Source: Wurfbainia villosa (lineage: Eukaryota; Streptophyta; Magnoliopsida; Zingiberales; Zingiberaceae). From it: DNA of 64,000 bases. The notes below the pieces were generated by a model that searched no databases, was not told the DNA's origin, and saw only the letters and a program-made list of their open reading frames with translations. Positions 11,086 to 22,400 of this stretch are shown here, in pieces; within the stretch, counting starts at the first letter, position 1; every line of letters begins with the position of its first letter. Location: NCBI GenBank assembly GCA_025175895.1, contig CM045987.1, positions 112,519,040-112,583,039 on the forward strand. Direction: 5' to 3'. The translations under genes and the position numbers were made by a program.

Positions 11086-13281
11086 TGTTGGGTTTAGCAC
11101 TGGCGTGTGTGTTCGATCATGTTTCGTAAACATGAGCACTGAAGCAATAAAAATAATAAATACTCCTATTTATTACAACACACACAACACGCATGCTATT
11201 ACAACAAGTGTAGACATAACCGTAAATTAAAATTGCAATAAAGAAATTAAACTCGTTATACCTTCCGTATGGCGTGTAGCGGAAACGGCATCAGCGGGCG
11301 ATCCTCGTAAGAATCGTCTCTATCCGTATCACGCCGAGCTCCTCGGGATGACCGCTAAGTCACGAGAGCTTCGTCTTACTAATGCGGGTTACTAGCCTCG
11401 TGTTGAAGGCGGCGTGATCGAAGATGATCACGATCCGAATCCAAATTCGGATCCAAAGCGAGTTCTCAAAACTTCGCTTCTCCGGAGAGGTATTCGTCAA
11501 CCGTTTGGCCAGATCGCCGTCCTCCACCTCAGAGGATTACGGAGATCAAATCCCGGTATGTTAGCGCTGTCGGAGCACTAACCGTCGTCCAAACGACGCT
11601 CCGACGAGAGGAGAAGAAGCTGTCCAGAAAAACTGGACAGCTTGGTGGAGGAGATAGGCGCCGGCCAACAAAGGAAGCCAAGTGCTCACCTTGATGCCAT
11701 ACCTAAGGAGGATCGCCGGAACTCTTCCGGCAGCAGCTCGACGCCGGCGAGGAGGAAGGAAGCCGCCTTGGGCGCGGTTGGAGGAGCTATGGGTGGCGAC
11801 ACCACAAGGTGGCGGCAACAATGAGTTGGGCGGCTAGGGTTTGGATGATTGGATTAGTTAAGGTTTAACAATCCCTTAAGCCCACTTTTATAGAGAACTA
11901 ATTCTCTTAATGGTTAATGGATCATATCCATAAAGCCCGTTAACCCGCTCCATTAAGATAAGTTAAAATAAACCAAACCATGATGGTTTATTTTAAGTTA
12001 AAACGAACCGAACCAACCTTTGGTTCATTCGTTTAATATAAACTAAACCATTTGGTTTATTCTCATCCATTGGATTAGAACCAAACCATTTTGGTCCATC
12101 CATTATGTCTTCATAAGACACGGCCCATCCACGCTTCCATTGCGACTGAAACAATTTCATGCTCGCTTTATGTTTGGTCCAACCAAACATAGTTTCTCTC
12201 GGTCTGAGAATCCCATTCTCAAGCTCGTTTTAAATCCTTTGGATTACACTCATTGTGCATGTGACCAAATAGGTTCTCGGTTTATGTTGGCCGTCTATAA
12301 TTAACCATTAATTATAGAACGATCATGAGTGGCACCTAGTAGTACATCATGATCCCCAATTAACCGAAAAGATCAACGGTTGATCCAGAACTATTTCTGA
12401 AACCCTTCAGCAGCTCGAATGAATCGTGCCCCATTCCCTTCACTCATCTTATACCCACTTGATTCAGGACATGGTCTATTGTGTCAGTCCCCACTAGGCT
12501 GACTACGTCACACCTAGCCCAAGTATCATTTCCTCGTCCTACGGATTCTAGTTACTCCACATGTATCGAAGAGTACCTTACTCTAAACATGTATTGCTTT
12601 GGCCAAAGACTTTAGTAACAATCCGACGAGAGGCCATGGGTATACATCTCCTCGCAAGGAGTGGTGAATCCTTTATAGGCTATTCAAACACCTTCGATCA
12701 CTTCGACTTATACCCAATCATCCCGGGTCCACATCTCCTTAGAGATGTTTGCTTAAGATGTCAAAGCATAAGTCTCCATGATCAAGATGACTTGAATACC
12801 GCAAGTCAAAGGAACATCGCACTTAAGCTACAGTAAGAACTTCATTGACATATCTATATATGCAGAGAACCATATGAAGTCTTACGGCTGGTCACTCCAA
12901 TGAACTAGTTACCATAACTAGCATCCACGATCAACTCCGGACATCACTATGTCTCCAGCCAGTGAGAATCAGCTGCTTGGATACACCAAGGAGTATACCT
13001 CGTGCTAGTCTCGACAGAATTGATGGTGTCCAAATCCATCAATTCATCGACTAGGGATAATTCCGATACATCACAATTACACATGTAGAGATACTCACTA
13101 GTTGTGATCCAATCACAAATTCTCTCATGCTGTGAATCGTATCGTGGACATTCAGTAAATGAGTTTAAGATCCAATCAAATACATTAAACATGTATACTC
13201 AAATATTGAATCTTCATTTATCATATAAATGGTTCATACATAAGGCGATTGCCTTAGGACATCTCTCATATATTACTAACA
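11086..13281 (-). repeat. A 5' LTR (2196 bp)
   Basis: Pairs with 3797-6009. Terminal TG/CA; TATA box CTATAAAAG on the minus strand at 11885-11893. Differences from the other LTR cluster in the first 550 bp, mostly multi-base changes at CG or CAG/CTG sites. Confidence 0.95.
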
Positions 13282-13286
13282 ATGAA

Positions 13287-13565
13287 CGGTCCAATTCGGT
13301 GGAGCTCCTCCTTGGGCAAGTCGTACTGCAAAATTTAGGTCACTTTTGCATCAGCTTCGATTTACCTCTTGGTTGCGTTGGTCCATTTGTCGAAGTCCAA
13401 TGGCTCCCCTTGATCGTTGGTGGGTAGAGCAAAGCCGGTTTGGATGATTATGCAAGTCTCGACTTGTGTTTTCAAGAAATACTCCATCTAACCCTTCCAA
13501 TAACGGAAGTCATCTCCATTAAAGAATGGAGGTCGGGTGGTGCTATACCCCTCAAGATGGGCCAT
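13287..13565 (-). pseudogene. E1 gag, N-terminal part (broken)
   Basis: Start ATG at 13565 (minus), giving MAHLEGYSTTRPPFFNGDDF, the same start as E2 gag (37214) and close to E3 (61184). The frame then carries stops after YWKG and near ATKR. It continues to GPFI at the A insertion point, where the reading resumes at 3791. This pairing is the main proof that A is nested in E1. Confidence 0.85.
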
Positions 13566-13742
13566 TGACTAAAACCTTACACAACAAAAAGGACGACAAA
13601 ACACGAATTGCCAAGACTTCGTCATGAATTAGTAGTGCGGGAAAAATAATAAGGACAAGATTAAATTAATTTTTGAATCAAAAAATACAAAAAGAATTAG
13701 AAAGATGCTAGACCGGTGGTTGCATCGAATCTGAGTACCCCC
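13566..13742 (-). other. E1 leader
   Basis: Short untranslated leader between PBS and gag ATG; no feature seen. Confidence 0.6.
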
Positions 13743-13754
13743 GCTCTAATACCA
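13743..13754 (-). other. Primer-binding site of E1
   Basis: Minus strand TGGTATTAGAGC, one base from TGGTATCAGAGC (complement of the 3' end of initiator tRNA-Met), 2 nt from the LTR end. Confidence 0.85.
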
Positions 13755-13756
13755 AT

Positions 13757-14257
13757 TATTGGATCGAGAGAATTGCTAGAGGGGGGTGAATAGCTATCGT
13801 AAAAACTTCTTTTCTTTTCGTTAGTTAAAACCAAAGTCGAATACAACTGAAGTAAAGATAAGTAAGATGAACACTTTGTTTTTACTTGGTTCACAATCGA
13901 AAGGTTGCTACTCTAGGCCCCCGCAATCCTAGACTACGTACGAAGGGGAAATCCACTAAAGGTCTCCTCCTCGTTGGAGGTAGGAGACAACGATTACAAG
14001 GAAAACCAAATCGAGGATGAGGCAACAAGCCTACCCCACCTCGTTACAATGAAAACCTTGAGTACAATGAAAAGTAAACAACTTGACGAAACAAATTAGA
14101 TCTACCGACGAAGAGAGGATGGAGTCTTGGTGTGTCATCGGTGTTACAACATCATAGAGTTGTCGTCGGAGCGTAGCGTAGTTGGAGCACTTTGGGAGCA
14201 AAGAATGATGATCCAAAAAGGTGAAACCCTCCTTCTTTTATAGCCCTTCAAACCCTA
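13757..14257 (-). repeat. E1 5' LTR, proximal part, with TATA box
   Basis: Minus-strand 3' end of the LTR, adjacent to the PBS. The terminal plus-strand bases read TATTGG instead of TGTTGG, a likely deamination. A minus-strand TATA box CTATAAAAG lies at 14235-14243. Element D is inserted 10 bp upstream of it, duplicating CCCTA (14253-14257). The LTR resumes at 33647. Confidence 0.85.
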
Positions 14258-14805
14258 TGTAAGATATCGAAAAATAATAATAAAAAAAAATATCCCTAGT
14301 TAAATAGGAAATGGACTTATAGAATTTTCAGGAATTTTTAGAAATTTTTCTGGAATTAAATGGATTCCTTACGATATTTTATGGGGAAAGATTTAATAGG
14401 CCTTGATAAAGCCTGTTGAGGAGTTAAATGGGTTTAATTAACCCAAGTTATATAAATATCAAAACCTAGGTTTAGGTTTTATTAAACTTCATTCATTTTT
14501 ATTTCTCTGCAGCCCTCTTATCCTGATTTCTTTCCCTTCCCAACCGCGATTCTCTTCTCTGATTCTCCCCGCCGTCGCGATTCCTTTTCTCTTCTCTTCT
14601 TCTTCTTCCGATCGCGAACCCTCCCAATCGCAGCTCCCTCTTCCCACTCGTCGCCGCCACTGGAGCTCAGCTCATCGACATCTCTTCTTCTTCACTGCAC
14701 TAGTCATTTGTCTCCGTCCGATCTCCATCACAGCTAGATGGGTCGACTAGTCTCCGCCGATCGTACCTTGTTCTCCCGGTTTGACGGCAGAAAACACCAC
14801 CGCCA
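14258..14805 (+). repeat. D 5' LTR, first part
   Basis: Starts TGTAAGATATCGAAAAATAATAATAA, matching 30107 onward until about 30641. Contains a TATA-like TATATAAAT at 14449-14457 (counterpart 30285-30293). Similarity to the 3' LTR stops abruptly at about 14805, where F sequence begins. Confidence 0.85.
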
Positions 14806-14819
14806 GAGGTTAGGGCCTT

Positions 14820-15926
14820 CACTTTTATTGAATGGGATGTCAGGACCTTAATCAACAGAGGTGTTGGAGTCTTCAGCTCAGATGGTAGTGTCCAGTCTGG
14901 GGGTCTCCAGCTATCCACCACTCCTAGGGAAATCAGTTCATCACAAATACTTGCCACCACTATCTCACTTGTCTTCTGGTCTTGCTGGCAAGTCTGAGCA
15001 CTGGTATATGGAAACTGCTCTATTTCTTCAGTATAATATGGACCACAAATAACATCACAGAGTAAATCTAAGCTGCTAGTATCATCCTGCAAGTCATCGA
15101 CCGCAATAGTAACTTCATCATTATCTGGAACATCAGATAGTACATCATCATCATGCACATCAATAGAGAAGTCCTGTAAAGCTACAAAGGTAGAAACGTA
15201 CATATCACCAGGTCTGCAATCCATCTCCTTAAGCACATCACTACCATCAGAAATGATCTCTGAGGGAAACTGGGAGGAATCTTGTGCTTGTGTCTGGATG
15301 ATGGATGATGTAATTTGATCCAGTTGAATTTGCATGTTCTGTATTCGTTGTTGCTATTGTTGATGTCTATCACTCATTTGTTGTTGGTGTTGTTGTAGCA
15401 ATGATCCTAGCTGTAAAAGCTTTTCTAGTGTCTCTGTATATGCTCGACTGGGAGCAGGGGTTTCTTCACAGTAGTCTTGGTATATCTCCCAGGTAGTTGA
15501 CTCAGCTTGTTAGAATGGTTGTAGTCCATCACACACTGTATCATCTTGTAATCCTAATGGAATCTTATCAACTGAAAATTTTTGAGCCTTTTCCTGATGT
15601 GCTTCTCCACAACTGTAACTTGATTGATCTCTCCAACTGGGCATGTAAGTATTGGTAAATGGTGGGGGTGGATAGCACTGAGGCTGCTCAAGAACATACT
15701 ATGGTGTGTGCCTAGACCTGAAATCTGAATCAAAATTATGAAAAGATGTACTAGAAATTGAATTATACCTATCCTACTGATAAGACTGATGATACTGAGG
15801 AACAGGCTGATGATATTGAGGTTGGTACTGATATTATTGATGTTCAAGTTGATTATACTCCTGTTGTCTAGTGCCTGAATAATAAAGATCATTGAAATCT
15901 CCAAACCACTGATAATATGGATCCAT
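14820..15926 (-). pseudogene. F first ORF: Gln/acid-rich protein, unrecognised
   Basis: From an ATG at 15926 (minus), about 185 nt after the PBS, the sequence reads MDPYYQWFGDFNDLYYSG, then a Tyr/Gln/His/Pro-rich part (about 15860-15650), then SQ/QQ-rich coil-like sequence with QQMSDRHQQ (about 15420-15350). A 150-codon open stretch follows (15335 to about 14820) with acidic DVHDDDVLSDVPDNDEV and the phrase DSWRPPDWTLPSELK near 14900. Two or more stops interrupt it near 15840, 15700 and 15510. Position suggests a gag or extra ORF1, but I do not recognise a gag core or zinc knuckle. The last codons of the open stretch, below 14806, are D LTR sequence and not part of the protein. Confidence 0.5.
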
Positions 15927-16110
15927 ATTTAAAGAAATTTCTTGTTCTTTCCTGAAACGCAAACAAACAAATCAAAAGACACAAGAAGTATACATGATAA
16001 ATACATGGATACAAGAAATAAAAGGATGAAGCCCTAAATAAAATTTTTAAATTTTTGAATTTTTTTTTATAAAAATGGGTAAACAATCCTAAGTCTACCA
16101 AACACTATTA

Positions 16111-16131
16111 CATTCCCCGGAAATGGTGCCA
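16111..16131 (-). other. Primer-binding site of F (tRNA-Asp type)
   Basis: Minus strand TGGCACCATTTCCGGGGAAT, close to TGGCGCCGTTGCCGGGGA used by Athila/Tat elements; the differences are mostly C to T or G to A. It lies 4 nt from the LTR end at 16136. Confidence 0.7.
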
Positions 16132-16135
16132 TTTT

Positions 16136-17060
16136 TGATAAATAGTTTTTGTCATGGTACCTTTACAAAACAAAATTTATAATTAAACCGAACCCCCTCT
16201 ACACTAATGTAGTATAGAGATGACTCGGATTGTCTCCCAATGAATGCAATTGGTAGAATAGTTTTCTTAGGATCGTTTCCATTATTTCTTTAGGTTTTTA
16301 AATATAAATGGGGGGTTTGTGATTTGAGTTCTAACCTATGATTGCAAGGTAATTAAAATGCTAATCTAACAATGCAAGTAATTAAAACATGCAACCAGTA
16401 AAACAATGCAGAAATTAAAGTAAACAAGTTAATTACAGTAATTAAAGGAACAAAAATTGTAACAAGAATTAAACCAAACACCTAATGTGCATAACCCAAA
16501 ATTACCATAAATGTAAGGGGCAATTAACCCAACAATTGACATGCATACAAAATTAAAGTTCAAGTAAAGTAAACAAAAAAAATAAATGATCTAATCAACC
16601 CAAGATAGGTCCGGTGTATGACAAGTTCGTCCAACTAGGTCCAACGAAGCTCGATCGAGACTCTGCAAACAACGGTGGATGTGGGATGGAGCAAACTCCT
16701 GAATCTAGTAGCTTGATGGATGCTCCGAACTCTCACGGATCTGGTTGAGCTCGAAGAAGTATCGTTGGGGCGGAACTCCTCGAATCCGAAGGAAGAGGTG
16801 GATGAGGTGTGGAGATGGAAGACGTCGCCGGAATCCCTCGATGAAGCGGTTCCTCCTTGAATCCGAAGAGGAAAATTGATGGAAGGGAGATGGAGGTGGC
16901 TGCTAGGGCTTAAGGGAAGAAGATATGACCTGAAAACCCCTAAAAATCCATTTTATAGTTGCCCAAACGAGAGGTTTTCACCGTGACATGGCCGTGTCAA
17001 AAGACATAGCCAGGTTGTGTGGCATTTTGTGCAAGAAAATTTTTGCTACTACAATCACTT
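16136..17060 (-). repeat. F 5' LTR, part 1
   Basis: Plus strand begins TGATAAATAGTTTTTGTCATGG and includes the phrase GATCAACCCAAGATAGG and ACGAAGCTCGATCGAGACTC, both found in the solo LTR at 58764-60815. Interrupted at 17060 by C; resumes at 24290. Confidence 0.75.
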
Positions 17061-18299
17061 TGTTGGAACGTCGGTGGCCAGCTAGAGGGGGGGTGAATAT
17101 CCCTCAATCGTCGTACGGTAGAATTCGTTAGTTGATTACTTGTCTACAAACAATATTAGCGCAACGGAAACAAAAACTAGACAAGCAATTAAGACAAAGT
17201 AAAGAAAGAATAGATGCAAATGCTAACACCGTGATGTAATGTGGTTCACGACCCTTGCCGCTAATCCACGACCGATTCGTCCAAGGTGAATCATGCCTAC
17301 ACAATTCCACTAATCTCTCCTTTGCACAAAGCTAGGTGGAGGTAACCTTTCTTACACAAGATCTCTCCTCTTACAATATAATAGAAATAAGCTCAAGGAA
17401 GAGGATTGAAAATGTTTGGGAACTTGAGAAGATGTTTAGAGTAAAAGCATTAGCCTTCCCAAGTGTCCAAAAGCCCCATTTTATAGAGAAGAACTCATTC
17501 TTCCCATTGGGCTCCTGACAGTCGACTAATGCCCCGATCAGTCGACTGCTCCTGTAGCCGTTGCCCAATAATGACTTCTTCCACTTGGATTTCATCCAAC
17601 GGCTCCCACATCAGTCGATTGATCATCCCATCAGTCGACTGATGGAGCTAATAGTCGAGTGCCGAAAATGAGCACTCGACTGATCAACATTTTGTGCCCA
17701 AACTTTTGCATATCAACTGTGATCACGCATCAAGAATGACCGATGGTTTCGACAATGATTGTCATCCTCGCGCCGATTCGCTAGACACAAACTTGACTCA
17801 ACACCGCCGAGTCACAGCCGATTTTGAGCAATGATCGCCATGTCATGGCAACGACCGACATCGGAAATCTCATCTAACACTTAGCCAATTGGCCAAATTT
17901 CACCTAAGCGCTACCCGTCCCGGGTTACATTCGCTCACACTCATTCCCTTGGAGTCCCTCGCCTTTGAAGTTGTCTTCATCTGGCCACGTCCCTCGGATG
18001 CGCCAAGTGCACAGCTTTGCAGCGCCATCCTTCGCGTCTCACCCTGAAGTCTACTTCCTCTGGCTTCACTCCAATGCTCCTCGTCCAACGATCCCTCGAA
18101 TGCACCAAGTGCACGGCTTCCGCAATGCATCTTTCACCGACTCAAAGACCGAGTCATGAGAGGTGAAACTTGTCAATGCTCCATGTGCGAATTACTAAGT
18201 CCTGCATGACTTCAACACACACATCAAATCCAATACAATCCTAACTTAAACCCTTTGCCACACACATCAAAACCACATCATGGGTTGATTGCCCTAACA
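17061..18299 (-). repeat. C 3' LTR
   Basis: Minus strand starts TGTTAGGGCAATCAACCC at 18299 and ends at the plus-strand TGTTGGAACG (17061). TATA box CTATAAAAT (minus) at 17478-17486. Several CAGTCGACTG sites present in the 5' copy are replaced here by unrelated-looking sequence (for example 17820-17870), and the reverse is true near 17516-17560. Confidence 0.9.
17478..17486 (-). promoter_or_regulatory. TATA box of C 3' LTR
   Basis: Minus strand CTATAAAAT; counterpart in the 5' LTR at 23489-23497. Confidence 0.55.
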
Positions 18300-18313
18300 A
18301 TCTCCCCCTTTTT
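18300..18313 (-). other. Polypurine tract of C
   Basis: Minus strand AAAAAGGGGGAGAT next to the TGTTAGGG start of the 3' LTR. Confidence 0.85.
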
Positions 18314-19467
18314 GATGTGTGGAAATCCGTTTAAGTTAGGTAAAACAAATACATAAAGCATAAGGTAAGAATGCATGTAAATAAAAACATGAGTATCAAA
18401 CTCCCCCTTAAACATGCAACTCCCCCTTAAGACATGCTAAATTTTCCCTTTTAGCATGATTAACTTAAACCTATCAGTTCTCCCCCTTTGACACCATCAA
18501 AAACATTAACATAATATCATAATCCAAGGCATCAACGTCTAAGGGTCGAAAAACCATCAAAATAGCCTAAAAACACTGAAATCAGGCTGTGAACAGTGTC
18601 ACCAGTCGATTGAATCAGACATCAGTCGACTAGCATGCTGGTTTCAGCAATTTTTGATTTTCGAACCGAAATTCAGAAATACACCAGAAATTCCAGAAAT
18701 TTCAAAAAATTGTGAAACTTTGAAAACACATTTATTTTAAAGTCCTTTATTAGTGAAAAATGAGTTTTCATGAAAATTACTTATATTTTCAATGATTTGC
18801 CAAAAATCCAAAAGTTTCAAAAATAATTAGTATTTGATCAAGTTTGTATCAATGTTAACACCTAGTTTTGCTTTAGATGGTTTCAAAACATGAAAACATA
18901 GATTTTAAAGTAAGGAATGGTTTTGAAAACATATGAAATATCCAACCATGATCTTTGGATAATATGTCTATTAATTAAACATATTCTTTCCCCAAGATTG
19001 GTTTATTATTGCTCTATTGATACACTTAATGACCCATCTAAATGCCATAAGCATTAGTGGACCATTTGTATCATCCTATCATCTCACCCATTGCTATGTT
19101 CTCAATCAAGTTAGCCTTATAGTGAGTGTGAGATGTTCCTAAAGGTATTTATATACTTAACCTTCAAATTCATGCAATTCTACACAAGGTTAAGTATCAC
19201 TCTAACATACCACATGATCATAAAGACATATATGCATTGATTTAACATTATGATCATGAAACAAGTGCATCAATCAATTTGTAATCATGCATTAGGTATA
19301 AAATCATGATAATAAGTCAAGTATCACCCAAAGCATGATTTAAGCTATTTATGGGTGCAATATCATCACTCGACACTATTTCAAAAATTAAGTCCCGATC
19401 ATTCTAAGTCAACCATATAATATGATATAAGTGAAGTCCACTTATGGTTGACTATCCTAAGGTTTTC
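18314..19467 (-). other. C noncoding 3' region
   Basis: AT-rich region between the gag stop and the PPT, with further short runs of CTCCCCCTTT near 18400-18490 that are extra PPT-like tracts on the minus strand. No pol remnants. It includes one CAGTCGACTG-like site near 18600-18630. Confidence 0.65.
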
Positions 19468-22400
19468 CTAACCCTTAAGGATGGACTTAGGAACCCAATA
19501 TAGATTCTTTCCAATAGGGTTCACTAAGTATTCCTTTGGGATCCATTTCCTAGCTATCATTGTTGTTTTAGATTGACCCCTATCAATTAAACAATGATAT
19601 GCTTTCTCATTCTTGGATCCCTTGTAACCTAACCCCTTCTTGTTAAAGCTAGCCCTTTGGCTCCCTATGATCATGTTCAATGTGTTGGAGCCTATAGTGA
19701 ATTTCTCTAGGGCCTTAGTTAGATGATCTACCTTTTCCCTTAAGACCCTATTTTCCTCAATGCATGCATCATTCACATCAAAAGGCATATAATCATTAAC
19801 ATTAACGCATGCATTTTCTAATTTTTTCCTCTAGGGCCTTAATCTCATTTTGCATGCATTTATTTCTATTTTTCATCTTAAATAAGTCCCTAGTTAAACT
19901 TGAAATCATGGAAACTATTTTCTTAGGAGAAAGATTCGTTACCATAGTTTCCATGTCTTCTTCCTCCGATTTCGATGAGGATGAGGATGAAGCTCCCCCT
20001 TCACTAGAGCTCTCCTCACTTGTGCTTATTTCTTCTTGCTCGGAGGAGGAGGTGTCCAAATCGTCTATCCCCATTAAGGCAAGATTTATGAAGGCGTCTT
20101 CTTCAGATGATGAGGATGATGGATCATCCCATGTAGCCTTGTGTGCCTTTACCTTCCCCTTTTCTTTGGTCTTCTTCTCTTCTTCCTTCTTCTTGCTCCC
20201 TTTCTTCTTTTCTTCTTTTCTTCTCCTTTCTTCTTTGCTCTTGTTCAAGAGGGGACAATCATCCCTTATGTGTCCCTCTCCTTGGCAATTGTAGAATATG
20301 ATTTTTCCCCTCGGCCTTCTCCTCCTATCATTTGATTTGTTAAATTCAAAACTTTTTAAAACACGTCTTACCTTCCTTACCATGTATGCTTCTTCCGTGC
20401 TATCCATGGAGGAGGAGGAGTCTTCATCGGATGAAGAAGGTGGCATCTTCTTCTTCTTCTTCCCCTTGTTGGCCATTAGTGTCACTCCCCTTGATGGCTT
20501 AATGCTTGGTTCTTCACTTACTCCTTCAAGCCTTGTTTCATGTAGCTCCATGGTGGAGAAGAATTCCTCTAGAGTGCTCACCTCTAGGTTCTTGGAGATG
20601 TAGAAGGAGTCCACCATGGAGCTCCACTTTGAGGACCGGGGAAAGGCATCTATAGCCTTCATGACCATATCCTGGTTGGAGAGCTTCTCCCCTACACTTG
20701 TTTGGCCATTAAGAATTTCCTTAAAATGAGAATGTAAGGATGTTATCTTCTCCCCTTTATCGAGTTTGATGTTATTGAGTTGGGAGCGTAGGACATCTCT
20801 TCTTGTAAGCTTCACCTCGGAAGTGCCTTCATGAAGCTCTATCAATCTTTCCCACATCTCCTTGGCACTTGCACACTCTTCAATCCTGTTGATCTCTTGT
20901 TGGTGGAGCACATTGAAGAGGTGGTGCTTTGTTGGGATGTATACTGGAAAAGTCTATCTTTTGTATGAACATCTTTAGTTTTGAAATAAGAATCACATGA
21001 TCATTGTTTGCATATTTATGGTTATGCATATTTGTCTGATACATTACATTGTAGATAACATGGTGTGTACTGTCACACAGGAGATCATGTTATCAGTTCA
21101 TTGTAAGGTATAAGTAAAGGCTCACAACCAAGATGGCTTTGGACAAACCATCGGAATGGTTGTAGTGTGATTTGGTATTGGTTTATCTTGACCATAGAAT
21201 CACACTAGTACACTTTGTGTGTATTGAGCAGGACCGACTTAGAGGTGATTCAATTTATTGCTGACTACATAATCGAATCGGACCTCAGATATTATGTTGT
21301 ACATGCTCTAAATCCCGATATAATAACGGGCATATATACTTAGTATTCATTTCTTTGATTTACCAATGGGCGAGATTTATAGAGTAAATCGATAGGCTCG
21401 GTAAATTGGGAAATGGTATTATTTATATGGTGTGTCATTGATTATAGGAGGAAACTGTGTCCTATATATTAGGATGATGATGTCCCCTTGAGGAGCTCAT
21501 AAGGTTCATCATGTAAACCCTGCAGGTGGACTTGGTCCGGCATGATGATAAGGTTGAGTGGTACTACTCATGGAGTTAGATGTTGATTAATTAATTGTCA
21601 GTAAATTAATTAATTGATGGACATTCGAGATCTTAAACACGGGGAGAAATATGTGCAAATAATATATGGAGCCCATATTATCTTATGGGGGTTGGTGAGG
21701 TAGATCAATGATAATCCTCTAGTGGATTGGATTATCATTAATGGATCAGACTTTATGTGGGATTGATCCATTGGGTGGCCAAGATCCAACTCCTCCTCAT
21801 GGTCCCTATTGTAGCCTATTAAAACCTCATGAAGCCTAGATCCAATGATGGAAAACAAAACTCTAGATCCGATGGTAGAGATTAAATCTCTAGATCCGAC
21901 GGTTGAGATTAAATCTCTAGATCCGACGGTTGAGATTAAATCCCTAGAACCGACGGTGGAGATTAAAACAAGGCTTAAGCCTAACTCTACAAAAGGAGGG
22001 ATTAGGGTGGGCAGCAAGGAGAATTAGAAGCAAGATAGGATTAGGGTTTGGGCGGCTAGGGCTTGGAGGCTTGGGCGGCCACAATTAAAGAAAGTTTTTC
22101 CTTTTTCTTCTTCTTCTTGGCCGGCGCCCAACAAGCCTCTCCTCTTCCTTGGCCGGCGTCCAACCTCTTCATCCTCTTCTCCTTGGCTAGTGAAAACAAA
22201 GCCTAGGGTCTCTTCCCTTGGAGTTTTGGCCAGCATCCACCATCCTTCTTCTCCTCATGGCCGGCGGAAAGCATCAAGGTTGGTGCTTGGTGGTTGGTTA
22301 AAGGAAGGAGAAGAGTTTTGTTTCTATACTTCCTCTTGTTCGGAGCGAGCAAAAAAAGGAAGATCACGATGTAGGAGGCTTCTACTTTTGGAAGATCGTC

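Larger units (their letters stand above)
3797..13281 (-). mobile_element. A: Ty1-copia retrotransposon, 9485 bp, TSD ATGAA
   Basis: Both ends are defined exactly: flanks ATGAA (3792-3796) and ATGAA (13282-13286), terminal TG and CA, LTRs at 3797-6009 and 11086-13281. Internal order on the minus strand is PBS, long leader, gag, protease, integrase, RT, RNase H, PPT, which is copia order. It inserted within E1 gag; joining the E1 sequence across one ATGAA restores the gag reading seen in E2 and E3. Its gag and pol carry many frameshifts although most of the LTR length is almost identical, so it was probably mobilised by proteins from another copy, or decay of the coding part is partly sequencing error. 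Confidence 0.95.

Noticed and set aside
14700..14819. C-terminal end of the 211-codon minus-strand open frame as part of the F protein
   Set aside because: Below about 14806 the sequence is D LTR (homologous to 30540-30641), so the reading frame only runs on by chance.
19809..20294. 161-codon plus-strand frame rich in Leu, Phe and Ser
   Set aside because: It is the antisense of the Lys/Glu/Ser-rich part of C gag.
21610..22017. Periodic LISTVGSRD protein as a novel repeat protein
   Set aside because: The peptide arises from the 27-bp DNA repeat within the B-family LTR and occurs in each LTR copy, with no start context or domain.
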